This document shows positions 1 to 6,601 of a stretch of DNA of 12,772 nucleotides, piece after piece. The stretch is from an uncultured Peptococcaceae bacterium. Its GTDB lineage: Bacteria > Bacillota > Peptococcia > Peptococcales > Peptococcaceae. Location: contig CABUKW010000082.1 in the NCBI GenBank assembly GCA_902492275.1, positions 1-12,772 on the forward strand. Reading direction: 5' to 3'. The position numbers and the translations under genes are program-made. Numbering within the stretch: position 1 is the first letter of the stretch; each line of letters begins with the position of its first letter. Under the pieces are notes generated by a model. It saw only the letters and a program-made list of their open reading frames with translations, was not told where the DNA came from and did not search any database.

Positions 1-309
1 GATAAGGATTTGGCCGCTGAGCGGTTGGCCGAAGGGATGGCGGCCGATATTTTGATGATTTTAACAGAGGTAGAACAGGTTTGTCTCAATTTCAACAAGC
101 CGGATCAAAAAGCGTTGGGCCAAATCACCATCCAGGAAGCGGAGCAATATGTCAAAGAAGGGCATTTTGCACCGGGCAGTATGCTGCCTAAGATGCAGGC
201 GGCTATCCGGTTTGCCGCTTCCAAGCCGGGCCGCAAAGCCATTATAACCTCGCTTTATAAAGCGGAAGATGCGCTGGCAGGCCGTACCGGCACCGTGATT
301 GTGGGGTGA
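1..309 (+). CDS. arcC: Carbamate kinase, C-terminal part (5' end outside window)
   Basis: The frame is open from the first base, so the gene starts upstream and only about the last 102 residues are visible. Carbamate kinase makes ATP from carbamoyl phosphate and ADP, giving ammonia and CO2, in the last step of arginine-deiminase or related ureide fermentation in the cytoplasm. The visible part has the family's C-terminal order: DKDLAAERLAE, then a strand like ADILMILTEVEQVCLNF, then the segment EGHFAPGSMLPKMQAAIRF, which matches the conserved 'F..GSM.PK..A...F' block of the amino-acid kinase fold, and a closing GTVI strand. It ends 4 bases before the transporter ATG, so the two are co-transcribed and probably translationally coupled. 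I am confident of the family; the exact pathway (arginine, citrulline, allantoin or other) cannot be read from this fragment. Confidence 0.9.
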   Translation, partial: DKDLAAERLAEGMAADILMILTEVEQVCLNFNKPDQKALGQITIQEAEQYVKEGHFAPGSMLPKMQAAIRFAASKPGRKAIITSLYKAEDALAGRTGTVIVG

Positions 310-313
310 GGCC

Positions 314-1732
314 ATGAAAAGCAGAACCTTCCGGATGCCCAGCGCCTACACCATCCTGTTTTCCATTATTCTGGTGATGATGGTGCTGACCTGGGTTATT
401 CCAGCCGGTCAGTATGAATACACGCAAAATGGCGATGTGGCCCAGCCTATTGCCGGCACCTATCATGCGGTAGAGAGCAATGCGCAGAATATTTTTGATG
501 TGGTGCTGGCCTCCTTCCACGGTTTTTATGAGGCTGTTGAGATTGCCTTGTTTATTCTGATGGTAGGCGGATTTCTGGGTGTGGTCATGAAAACTGGGGC
601 TATCAATGCCGGTATTGCCAATGTCATTCGCTTGCTGAACGGCAAAGAAAAATATATGATTCCCATTTTGATGATTTTATTTGGTCTGGGCGGCACCAGC
701 TTTGGCATGTGGGAAGAAACCATGGCCTTTTATCCGCTACTGCTGCCGGTCTTCATCGCAGCGGGCTATGATTCCATTACCGCAGTCTCGGTGATTATGC
801 TGGGCGCCGGAGTGGGTACCTTGTGTTCTACGGTCAATCCATTTGCTACAGGGATTGCCTCCGGTTTTGCGGGAATATCCTTGGGAGACGGCTTGTTTTT
901 GCGGCTGACAATGCTGATCGTGCTGGAAGCCATCGCCATCACCTATGTAATGCGCTATGCCGCTAAGGTGCAGGCCAATCCGCGGGCTTCGCTGGTAGCC
1001 AGCCAATACGAGGAAAACCAAAAGCGGTTTGCAATCAACTGGGATGACCAGGCTGGCATGGAGTTGACCGGCAAACGGAAGCTGGCTTTAACGCTGTTTG
1101 CGTTGACCTTTGTGCTGATGATTTATTCGGTTATTCCCTTTGACGAGTTAGGCATCACGTTCCTGCCTACGCTGGGCTGGTATTTCACCGAGCTTTCCGG
1201 CTTATTTCTGGCGGCAGGAATTGTCACCGGATTGGCGGTAGGCATGAAGGAGCAGGAGTTGATTGAGGGCTTTGTGCAGGGCGCGTCCGAACTGCTGGGT
1301 GTGGCCTTTATCATTGCCATCTCCCGTGGCATTACCGTGATTATGAATTCAGGGTTTATCACCGATACCATTCTGAACTGGGGTGAGCAGGCTTTGGCCG
1401 GGGCCCATTCGGTATTGTTTATCATTTTGACCTATCTGCTGTACCTGCCGCTGTCTTTTTTGATTCCGTCCAGTTCTGGGCTGGCAACCTTGTCGATTCC
1501 CATCATGGTGCCCTTGGGCGAATTCACCAATATCAGCAGCGCTCTGATTGTGACTGCTTTTCAGTCGGCCTCTGGGCTGGTCAATCTGCTGACGCCGACC
1601 AGCGCGGTGGTGATGGGCGGTTTGGCAGTGGCCCATATTCCCTATGACCGCTGGCTGCGCTACGTGGTCGGGTTAGTCGTGATCATTTTGGCGGTGACGG
1701 TGTTGTTTTTAACGCTGGGCACCTTGTTTTGA
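314..1732 (+). CDS. YfcC/ArcD-like amino-acid carrier
   Basis: A 472-residue polytopic membrane protein of the YfcC (C4-dicarboxylate carrier/DcuC-related) family. The ATG at 314 is preferred over the in-frame TTG at 299: GGGGTGAGG lies just before it, whereas 299 is inside arcC. Residues about 10-30 form the first membrane helix, followed by an exposed segment containing PAGQYEY, as is usual in the family. The re-entrant or core motif reads GGTSFGMWEETMAFYPLL and is followed by FIAAGYDSITAVSVIMLGAG and STVNPFATGIASGFA; the second half carries the symmetric PSSSGLATLSIPIMVPL and LLTPTSAVVMGGLA. Family members next to arginine-deiminase genes act as arginine/ornithine-type exchangers, and the immediate arcC neighbour suggests import of the fermented amino acid or exchange with its product. 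The substrate is inference. Confidence 0.88.
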   Translation: MKSRTFRMPSAYTILFSIILVMMVLTWVIPAGQYEYTQNGDVAQPIAGTYHAVESNAQNIFDVVLASFHGFYEAVEIALFILMVGGFLGVVMKTGAINAGIANVIRLLNGKEKYMIPILMILFGLGGTSFGMWEETMAFYPLLLPVFIAAGYDSITAVSVIMLGAGVGTLCSTVNPFATGIASGFAGISLGDGLFLRLTMLIVLEAIAITYVMRYAAKVQANPRASLVASQYEENQKRFAINWDDQAGMELTGKRKLALTLFALTFVLMIYSVIPFDELGITFLPTLGWYFTELSGLFLAAGIVTGLAVGMKEQELIEGFVQGASELLGVAFIIAISRGITVIMNSGFITDTILNWGEQALAGAHSVLFIILTYLLYLPLSFLIPSSSGLATLSIPIMVPLGEFTNISSALIVTAFQSASGLVNLLTPTSAVVMGGLAVAHIPYDRWLRYVVGLVVIILAVTVLFLTLGTLF

Positions 1733-1743
1733 GGCAAACAAAT

Positions 1744-1844
1744 AAAATTGCCGTATAGCTGTGTTGCAAAAAATGGCTGGCTCCCATACCGATATGGATA
1801 CCTTGTGTCGCCATTTCCAAACAACTTTGCTCTGCGGCAATTTT
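1744..1844. repeat. 101-bp nested inverted-repeat element, possible operon terminator
   Basis: Perfect 10-bp arms AAAATTGCCG (1744-1753) and CGGCAATTTT (1835-1844) enclose 81 bases that continue to pair inward in register: AGC/GCT (1757-1759, 1829-1831), GTTG/CAAC (1763-1766, 1822-1825), AAATGGC/GCCATTT (1771-1777, 1810-1816) and a terminal CCATA-ccga-TATGG hairpin (1784-1797). The plus-strand transcript would end in a U run (1841-1845), so it could terminate the arcC-carrier operon. It is much longer and more layered than the simple 9-12 bp terminators elsewhere in this window and resembles a palindromic miniature element or a structured RNA. Pairing is seen directly; function is inferred. 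Confidence 0.6.
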
Positions 1845-1885
1845 TCTGTGTTAATATTTCAGGGCGATAATCCCGTCAAACAAAA

Positions 1886-1979
1886 TAAGTCTTAGACTTC
1901 TATTCAGAAAAGAAGAAGCCGATTAAAACATAGAGTAGGCCGACCAGTGCTATCAAATCCGTGAAGAAACCTGTTTCAA
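1886..1979 (-). repeat. Direct repeat copy A (intact small-protein gene 3' part)
   Basis: This 94-base stretch matches 2877-2969 with one single-base gap and roughly four fifths identity by eye, in the same orientation. It covers the C-terminal half of the small membrane-protein gene and about 14 bases past its stop. The two copies lie 991 bases apart and flank the methyltransferase gene. Confidence 0.75.
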
Positions 1980-2049
1980 TAAATAAATGAAGTATAATCG
2001 TTATAAGCATGATGGCCAATCCGAGCAACATAAATTTGATACCTTTCAT
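1900..2049 (-). CDS. Small hydrophobic membrane protein, 49 residues
   Basis: ATG at 2047-2049 and TAG at 1900-1902 give a 49-residue protein beginning MKGIKFMLLGLAIMLITI and ending LYVLIGFFFSE. It has two hydrophobic segments, about residues 5-25 and 29-46, joined by a short ETGFFTD link, so it is predicted to be a two-helix inner-membrane hairpin. AGGAAAGGAAG lies about 6 bases before the ATG, a convincing ribosome site. A diverged partial copy at 2877-2969 preserves much of the C-terminal half (ETGFFTDL, VGLLYVLI), which shows that the reading frame was once duplicated and supports its being a real gene. It follows the methyltransferase by 80 bases on the same strand and may be co-transcribed. 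I do not recognise a named family; function unknown. Confidence 0.7.
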   Translation of the reverse strand: MKGIKFMLLGLAIMLITIILHLFIETGFFTDLIALVGLLYVLIGFFFSE

Positions 2050-2122
2050 AGGTTACTTCCTTTCCTTAATTCTTTAATGAAACGATCTGATTTTTTAACA
2101 ACAAATCAATTCCTGTATAGTT

Positions 2123-2139
2123 TGTCAAATTATTTGACA
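2123..2139. promoter_or_regulatory. 17-bp palindrome over the methyltransferase stop codon
   Basis: TGTCAAAT-t-ATTTGACA is a perfect inverted repeat with 8-base arms and a 1-base centre. It overlaps the TAA of the methyltransferase gene (2130-2132) and lies about 75 bases upstream of the small membrane-protein ATG on the minus strand. Its form is that of an operator; it contains TTGACA on both strands but I see no good -10 box at the right distance. Function unproven. Confidence 0.35.
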
Positions 2140-2801
2140 GCGATGAGCACAGAGAATTTATGATAGGAGTAGATGCACTGAACTGTTTCAAACTTACAGT
2201 TGCGGAGCATCTCGATTTCAGCTTCCACGAAACATTCTTTGTCCAGCTTTTTGCGTTCCTGCCATAGCGCTATGTCGTTGGCTGTTAATCCGCTGTCTGC
2301 CAATTGTCTTTGCCAATAAGCGTCATACCAGGCATTCAGTTTTGCTGGTCCGGCGCAGAATTGGTCGTAGTTGACAAAAATACCGCCGCTGGGCAGCTTG
2401 CGATAGATACGGGCAAATAGGTCTTGCTTCTGGGCGTCCTCTAAATGATGAATGGAAAGGGCCGAGATGATTGCATCAAATTCGGCTGCCGGAAGCTCTT
2501 GTGCGTAATCTAAAATTTGACAGGAGACGTTATCAAGTTCAGCAAAGCGTTTACGAGCTATATTCAGCATTTCCTCGGCAATATCGACAAGTACATATTC
2601 GGAGGTAGGAAATTGTTGATACCAAAAATAGGACAGCAATCCGGTTCCAGCGCCTAAATCCAAAATCCGTGTCGGCTTTGCCAGATTGGCGGCAATCAGT
2701 TTGGTTGTGCTTTGGTAATAATCGTCAAAACAAGGAATAAACTTTCTTCGGTTTTGGTCATATTGTTCTGCGATAAGATTAAATTGTGTTTCCATATTCA
2801 T
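2130..2801 (-). CDS. Class I SAM-dependent methyltransferase
   Basis: A 223-residue cytoplasmic protein with a seven-strand Rossmann methyltransferase core. Motif I is RILDLGAGTGLLSYF (about residues 44-58), binding S-adenosylmethionine; the acidic post-I residue is in VLVDIAEEMLNIA, motif II is EFDAIISALSIHHLED, and the later strand is GGIFVNYDQF. The ATG at 2799-2801 is preferred because AGGAG (2811-2815) sits 9 bases upstream; a TTG one codon earlier and an ATG two codons later are less well placed. The fold and the HHLED motif resemble small-molecule methyltransferases of the UbiE/Methyltransf_11/25 type, but nothing in the sequence or the neighbours gives the substrate. The gene is flanked by two copies of the small membrane-protein sequence, which may mark the insertion or duplication that brought it here. 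Confidence 0.85.
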   Translation of the reverse strand: MNMETQFNLIAEQYDQNRRKFIPCFDDYYQSTTKLIAANLAKPTRILDLGAGTGLLSYFWYQQFPTSEYVLVDIAEEMLNIARKRFAELDNVSCQILDYAQELPAAEFDAIISALSIHHLEDAQKQDLFARIYRKLPSGGIFVNYDQFCAGPAKLNAWYDAYWQRQLADSGLTANDIALWQERKKLDKECFVEAEIEMLRNCKFETVQCIYSYHKFSVLIAVK

Positions 2802-2841
2802 CAAAAATCACTCCTTTGTGAATATTTAAAATAATACTCGC

Positions 2842-2870
2842 ATGATAGCACGGACAACATTCTGCCACAA
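2842..2870 (-). promoter_or_regulatory. Predicted sigma-A promoter for the methyltransferase
   Basis: On the minus strand, TTGTGG (2865-2870) and TATCAT (2842-2847) are separated by exactly 17 bases. The -10 box matches consensus at 5 of 6 positions and the -35 at 3-4. It would start a transcript about 35 bases before the methyltransferase ATG at 2801. Confidence 0.5.
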
Positions 2871-2876
2871 TGTTTT

Positions 2877-2969
2877 TAAGTCTTGGACTGCTATTCAGAG
2901 AAAAGAAATCGATTAAAACATAGAGTAGACCGACCGCTACGCTCAAATCTGTGAAGAACCCTGTCTCAA
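2877..2969 (-). pseudogene. Decayed partial copy of the 49-residue membrane-protein gene
   Basis: Read on the minus strand this segment gives ETGFFTDLSVAVGLLYVLI and then loses frame near its end, matching residues about 25-45 of the intact protein at 1900-2049. Upstream of the ETG codons the same frame hits two adjacent TGA codons, so the N-terminal half and start are missing. The DNA matches 1886-1979 with one gap, including a few bases past the original stop. It is a direct-repeat remnant and not an expressed gene. Confidence 0.65.
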
Positions 2970-3005
2970 ATCATCAAACGAAGAAGCTTTTTGAAATGAC
3001 TCGTA

Positions 3006-3503
3006 TTATGGAAATAATTCAGAGAAAAATGCGATCAGACTGGGATCTTCAATTCGCCAATTACGGTTACCGTAAAGAGCAGCGTTTTCTCTGGTGGTGT
3101 TGAGACAAATTGCATGGGTATCGTAATCGTATAGCAGGAGATACTGATTGTCGTAAATATTAGCGGCATCTGTACCATCATTTTTCAGGTAGAGCGACAG
3201 GCAGATATAGTGCTGGGAATCACCAGAATTGCCGGAGCTGTCGGTGATACTTTGCAATGGAACCTGATTCAAGATCGAAAGCAATTCCTGCAGCTGTTCC
3301 GGTGACAAGGAGAGCTGCTCTATTGTCTGATTTTGCCGAAGGGATGCTTCGGCCACAAAGATATCGTCCTCTGAAAGGGAACTGGTCCACTGGTGAAGCG
3401 CTTTTTGGTCCTGCAGCCTATCCATATAATGAAAAAGACCCCAACATAGTAGTCCAGCTAGAACAAAAAGTAATAAGAGTTTCAACGTGCGTTTCTTTTT
3501 CAT
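3006..3503 (-). CDS. Membrane-anchored or exported protein of unknown function
   Basis: A 165-residue protein beginning MKKKRTLKLLLLFVLAGLLC. The basic start and the hydrophobic stretch at about residues 8-24 form a signal anchor or signal peptide; LAGLLC superficially resembles a lipobox (cysteine at about 20), so lipoprotein anchoring is possible but not certain. The rest is hydrophilic and would lie outside the membrane: a helical part (residues about 30-80, with LSPEQLQELLSILNQVPL) and then a beta-rich part with HYICLSLYLKND, QYLLLYDYDTHAICL and a final FFSELFP. AAAGGAG precedes the ATG by about 10 bases, and a strong sigma-A promoter lies at 3566-3594, so it is likely a single vegetatively expressed gene. 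I do not recognise the family. Confidence 0.75.
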   Translation of the reverse strand: MKKKRTLKLLLLFVLAGLLCWGLFHYMDRLQDQKALHQWTSSLSEDDIFVAEASLRQNQTIEQLSLSPEQLQELLSILNQVPLQSITDSSGNSGDSQHYICLSLYLKNDGTDAANIYDNQYLLLYDYDTHAICLNTTRENAALYGNRNWRIEDPSLIAFFSELFP

Positions 3504-3565
3504 CGTTTGCAGCTCCTTTCAAATTTAGTTCTTCCATTCTTTTAAAAAATCCTAATATGATTTCA

Positions 3566-3594
3566 ATTATAGCATACCTAAGCGTCTGTCACAA
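3566..3594 (-). promoter_or_regulatory. Strong sigma-A promoter for the gene at 3006-3503
   Basis: On the minus strand TTGTGA (3589-3594), a 17-base spacer and a perfect TATAAT (3566-3571). The spacer ends in TATGC, giving an extended -10 'TGn'. The transcript would have a leader of about 55 bases. It is divergent from the spoIVA upstream region. Confidence 0.7.
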
Positions 3595-3654
3595 TCTTTT
3601 TTGCCACTTGCGGAATCAGGTGTCAGCGCAGAAAGGGATTATTTTTTCGCCGTT

Positions 3655-3684
3655 GTTCTATCTGGCGCGGACTGGCATATAGAT
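3655..3684 (+). promoter_or_regulatory. Weak candidate sigma-E promoter for spoIVA
   Basis: spoIVA is transcribed by mother-cell sigma-E in known spore formers (established for Bacillus subtilis). The best match here to the sigma-E -10 (CATACAnT) is CATATAGAT at 3676-3684, with a weak TATCT-like -35 about 13 bases upstream. No good sigma-A promoter is visible at this spot. The match is imperfect and the call is tentative. Confidence 0.3.
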
Positions 3685-3716
3685 AAAACAAGCGTAGAGT
3701 TATGGAGGGATGTTGC

Positions 3717-5195
3717 ATGGAAGATGTGAATATTTTTGAGGATATTTCCAGTCGGACTGGCGGCAATATTTATATTTCAGCAGTAGGGCCGGTACGGACA
3801 GGAAAGTCCACCTTTATCAAAAAGTTTATGGATTTGGTGGTGCTGCCCCGTATCACCGACGATTACGATCGGGCCCGCACCACCGATTCGCTGCCGCAAA
3901 GTGGGGCCGGCAAGACCATTATGACCACCGAACTGAAGTTTGTGCCCGATGACGCCATTCTCATTGAGGTGAAAGACGGCGTGAAGGCCAAGGTGCGGCT
4001 GGTGGATTGCGTGGGCTATGCCATCGACGGCGCTTTGGGCTTTATGGAGTCGGACGGTCCCCGCATGGTGCGCACGCCTTGGTATGACCATCCCATTCCT
4101 TTTGAGGAAGCAGCAGAGATTGGTACGAAAAAGGTAATTACCGACCATTCCACTATGGGCATTTTAGTCACTACCGACGGCAGTATCACCGATTTGCCCC
4201 GCGAAGCTTACGTGGAAGCCGAGCAGCGCGTGGTAGCGGAAATGACTGAATTGAACAAACCTTTTATTGTAGTGCTGAATAGTCGCCATCCAGAAGAGGA
4301 AGAAACATTGCAGTTGGCAGCTCAACTGGAGGAAGAATATCAGGTGCCGGTGCTGCCTACCAATGTGGCTGGATTGGATGAAGAAGGTATCATGAATATT
4401 CTGGAGGAAATTTTATTTGAATTTCCTGTATCAGAAGTAAACATCGGTCTGCCCCAATGGATTGAGGATTTGGACTGCGATCATTGGCTGCGTGCTAAAT
4501 TTGAGGACGCAGTGCATAGCGCCATCAGCGAGGTAAAACGGCTGCGGGATATTGACCAGTCCATTCAGTGTCTGTCTGCCTATGATTTTGTGAAGGATAT
4601 CGTGCTGGACCATATGGATTTGGCCACCGGTGTAGCCAGTATTGAGATGGCTGCTGAGGACGATTTATTTTATCGGGTTTATAAAGAGGTCAGCGGTGTG
4701 GACGTAGCAGGGTTGCATGATATTTTGAAGAACACCAAAGAATTTGCCTTTGCAAAAAAAGAGTATGATAAGCTGGAACGGGCTTTGGAGGACGTACACG
4801 AAAAAGGCTATGGTATGGTAACGCCCACCATGGAGGACATGGTGCTGGAAGAGCCGGAGCTGATGAAGAAGGGGGGCAGCTTCTGTGTGCGGCTAAAAGC
4901 CAGTGCACCCACGCTGCATATCATCCGTTCCGATGTGACCACCGAGATTACGCCGTTGATGGGCTCGGAAAAGCAGTGCGAGGATTTGGTGCGCTATATG
5001 AGCGAAAAATTTGAGCAAAATCCGTTAGCTATGTGGGAATATGATATTTTCGGCAAGTCACTGCATGATTTGGTGCGGGAAAACATGGAAGGCAAGCTGC
5101 AGAAAATGCCGGAAAATGTGCAGCACAAATTGCAGGAGGCTGTACGCCGTATTACCAACGACGGCAGTGGCGGGTTGATCTGTATTATTATTTAA
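3717..5195 (+). CDS. spoIVA: Stage IV sporulation protein A, spore-coat morphogenetic ATPase
   Basis: SpoIVA polymerises, driven by ATP hydrolysis, into the basement layer of the spore coat on the outer forespore membrane, where SpoVM anchors it; it is also needed for cortex assembly. The ATG at 3717 has GGAGGG 7 bases upstream and gives 492 residues, the same length as the B. subtilis protein; an in-frame ATG at 3702 overlaps that ribosome site. The N-terminus reads MEDVNIFEDISSRTGGNIYI. Walker A is GPVRTGKST (residues 24-32, Lys30), the segment PQSGAGKTIMTTE (60-72) contains the sensor threonines, and the Walker B strand VRLVDCVGY ends at Asp97, matching the positions known in B. subtilis. 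A central segment and a C-terminal domain ending in GSGGLICIII follow; that end is the region contacting SpoVM. The gene is monocistronic, closed by a hairpin terminator. It is strong evidence that the organism sporulates or descends from spore formers. Confidence 0.97.
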   Translation: MEDVNIFEDISSRTGGNIYISAVGPVRTGKSTFIKKFMDLVVLPRITDDYDRARTTDSLPQSGAGKTIMTTELKFVPDDAILIEVKDGVKAKVRLVDCVGYAIDGALGFMESDGPRMVRTPWYDHPIPFEEAAEIGTKKVITDHSTMGILVTTDGSITDLPREAYVEAEQRVVAEMTELNKPFIVVLNSRHPEEEETLQLAAQLEEEYQVPVLPTNVAGLDEEGIMNILEEILFEFPVSEVNIGLPQWIEDLDCDHWLRAKFEDAVHSAISEVKRLRDIDQSIQCLSAYDFVKDIVLDHMDLATGVASIEMAAEDDLFYRVYKEVSGVDVAGLHDILKNTKEFAFAKKEYDKLERALEDVHEKGYGMVTPTMEDMVLEEPELMKKGGSFCVRLKASAPTLHIIRSDVTTEITPLMGSEKQCEDLVRYMSEKFEQNPLAMWEYDIFGKSLHDLVRENMEGKLQKMPENVQHKLQEAVRRITNDGSGGLICIII

Positions 5196-5210
5196 GTTTT
5201 GTGTGATGAT

Positions 5211-5247
5211 TGCATGCTTTTCTGAATGGAGAGAAGCATGCATTTTT
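5211..5247 (+). terminator. Rho-independent terminator of spoIVA
   Basis: TGCATGCTT (5211-5219) pairs with AAGCATGCA (5234-5242) and is followed by TTTTT (5243-5247), 16 bases after the spoIVA stop. Confidence 0.85.
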
Positions 5248-5479
5248 ATGTGGAAGGATTGCATGGCGAAAAGCGTGAGAAGATAGATATATCTGAAAAA
5301 GAGAAAAACTTAAAGGTGTTGTGATTGGACTGGTTAGATGCAGGTGTGATACAGTGGGTGCAGCGATTTGAAAATGGTTGAAACTATTGTGGAGAAGGTA
5401 CTGTTATGACGATGCGGTATTGTTGGCGCAATGAAAAATCAATGGAAGAATTGTGTGGAGCAGAAAAAGGGTTGTGCAT
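5248..5479. other. Intergenic stretch without a recognisable gene
   Basis: Between the spoIVA terminator and the convergent terminator of the shell operon I see no convincing coding sequence or promoter. A 32-codon frame at 5406-5504 has a passable ribosome site but runs into the next terminator stem. The stretch is rich in TG and AA runs and may be decayed sequence. Confidence 0.5.
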
Positions 5480-5519
5480 AAAAAGGAAACCCGCCTGTTC
5501 CTGAAATATGAGGCGGGTT
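5480..5519 (-). terminator. Rho-independent terminator, probably of the shell/EutP operon
   Basis: AACCCGCCT (5488-5496) and AGGCGGGTT (5511-5519) form a perfect 9-bp GC-rich stem. On the minus strand the stem is followed by TCC and then TTTTT (5484-5480), which suits transcription from the EutP-like gene ending at 5628. The plus-strand tail (GTTTGT) is weaker, so minus-strand use is favoured, though it could work from both sides. Confidence 0.7.
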
Positions 5520-5627
5520 GTTTGTAGAAGCAATTTTATTTGTTGAGCTTGCAGCGGAATTTGGGACACGGCTTTGTCCTAGAAGCAGGGCAAATGGGTC
5601 GTGGATTTTCTGCATAGGGTGGCTGGG

Positions 5628-6140
5628 CTATTGCAAGTCTTCCGGTAGCGGTTGCCAATCGTTGATTCCCAAGCTCTGTTTGTGTTTAGCTTGCTCTAAG
5701 GTAAGGGATGGCAGATCCTCCCGCAGATATTCCAGCAGTTCGCCGATGCCTTCTCGGGTAGCATTGTTGACCAGAAAAATGCGTTCACAGCCAGCGTTGA
5801 CCAACCATTGCTTCACCATGGGAATATTGGCATAAGGCGAATCGATTTTGGTAATGATGCCGATGAGTGGACGTTGAATAAAAGAGCGGCAGCTGGGGCT
5901 GAATAGGTTAAAGGGTTCGTCGGCTGCTTGGACGATGGCAATCACATCGGCTTCAAAGGAAAAACAAGCCAGCCCTATACTGAAATGCTTGGATTCGGCA
6001 TATTCGCCAGGGGAGTCGATGGTATCAGAGCTGGTATTGACGTATTGGGTCTTTTCGTAGTGTAGCTCCTCGCCCTTGAGAGCCTGTGTCAAGGAGGTTT
6101 TTCCAGCTTCGCTTCTACCCATTAAAAATAATTTTTTCAT
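5628..6140 (-). CDS. EutP/PduV-type small GTPase of microcompartments
   Basis: A 170-residue Ras-like P-loop protein of the EutP/PduV family. G1 is GRSEAGKTS (residues 8-16), the family's KTQ segment is at 30-32, G3 is DTIDSPGEY (39-47), matching the characteristic IDTPGEY of EutP, and G4 is TKID (97-100). EutP/PduV proteins accompany ethanolamine and propanediol microcompartments; Salmonella EutP has been reported to have acetate-kinase activity, and PduV has been linked to compartment positioning and to the PduU shell protein. The gene follows the second shell gene by 21 bases, with AAGGAA upstream of the ATG, and is the last of the three-gene operon. Its C-terminal tail (from about residue 150) is short and polar, ending WQPLPEDLQ. 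The family call is firm; the actual activity here is unknown. Confidence 0.9.
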   Translation of the reverse strand: MKKLFLMGRSEAGKTSLTQALKGEELHYEKTQYVNTSSDTIDSPGEYAESKHFSIGLACFSFEADVIAIVQAADEPFNLFSPSCRSFIQRPLIGIITKIDSPYANIPMVKQWLVNAGCERIFLVNNATREGIGELLEYLREDLPSLTLEQAKHKQSLGINDWQPLPEDLQ

Positions 6141-6161
6141 GTGTATTGTTCCTTTGTCTTG

Positions 6162-6590
6162 TTAGCTTTTTTGGATTGGGCAGGTTGGAAAGTTCAGTGT
6201 TTCTCCAAAAAACTGAACCACCGCTTCTACGGCGGTCTGTACCTGCGCCAAGCCGCCGGTAATGATGAGAGATCCGCAGAACCGGTCCATAAAGCCGATT
6301 TGGATATCAGCACTTTTAATGGCTACATCTGCGGCCACCACAACGGCCTCCCAAGGTGTTACGCGAATGAGACCAATGGATTCTCCTGTGTGATCCTCGC
6401 CTTCGTGGACGCCGATATGCAGCCCTAAATTTTGATAAATACAGGCTTGAGACGGGCTGAGAATATGAGCCAAACAGACTTCTTTGCCAGGTACCCTTAA
6501 ACGGGTCATACGCAGTTCCTTTGATTTTAGCTGTTCATAATCGTCATGGAATAGCTTTTTGAGCAATTCCTCTTTTGTAATCCGAGCCAT
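6162..6590 (-). CDS. EutS/PduU-type microcompartment shell protein with N-terminal extension
   Basis: A 142-residue circularly permuted BMC-domain protein. Such proteins form hexamers with a small beta-barrel over the pore and sit in the protein shell of metabolic compartments. The core starts with RMTRLRVPGKEVCLAHIL (about residues 27-44, the barrel strand and first helix region), then IGLIRVTPWEAVVVAADVAIKSADIQIGF and the hallmark DRFCGSLIITG (102-112), ending in FPTCPIQKS. E. coli EutS is 111 residues; the extra length here is mainly residues 1-26, a charged amphipathic helix-like segment (KEELLKKLFHDDYEQLKSK). The ATG at 6588-6590 has AGGAAG about 7 bases upstream. It lies 11 bases after its paralogue and 21 bases before the GTPase gene. 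Four cysteines (39, 50, 106, 137) are present, two more than might be expected for a typical core; their role is unknown. Confidence 0.9.
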   Translation of the reverse strand: MARITKEELLKKLFHDDYEQLKSKELRMTRLRVPGKEVCLAHILSPSQACIYQNLGLHIGVHEGEDHTGESIGLIRVTPWEAVVVAADVAIKSADIQIGFMDRFCGSLIITGGLAQVQTAVEAVVQFFGETLNFPTCPIQKS

Positions 6591-6601
6591 GGCCGCACTT
6601 C

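Noticed and set aside
1744..1844. Integron attC site or CRISPR-like unit
   Set aside because: The paired blocks do not give the GTTRRRY/RYYYAAC core pair, there is no integron integrase and no repeated spacer structure.
3257..3682. 141-codon open frame on the plus strand opposite the exported protein
   Set aside because: Shadow of the well-supported minus-strand gene; it also runs through that gene's promoter and has no protein-like features.
5406..5504. 32-codon frame with a GGAGAAGG-like site before the ATG
   Set aside because: It ends inside the GC-rich terminator stem at 5488-5519, the composition is odd and nothing else supports it.
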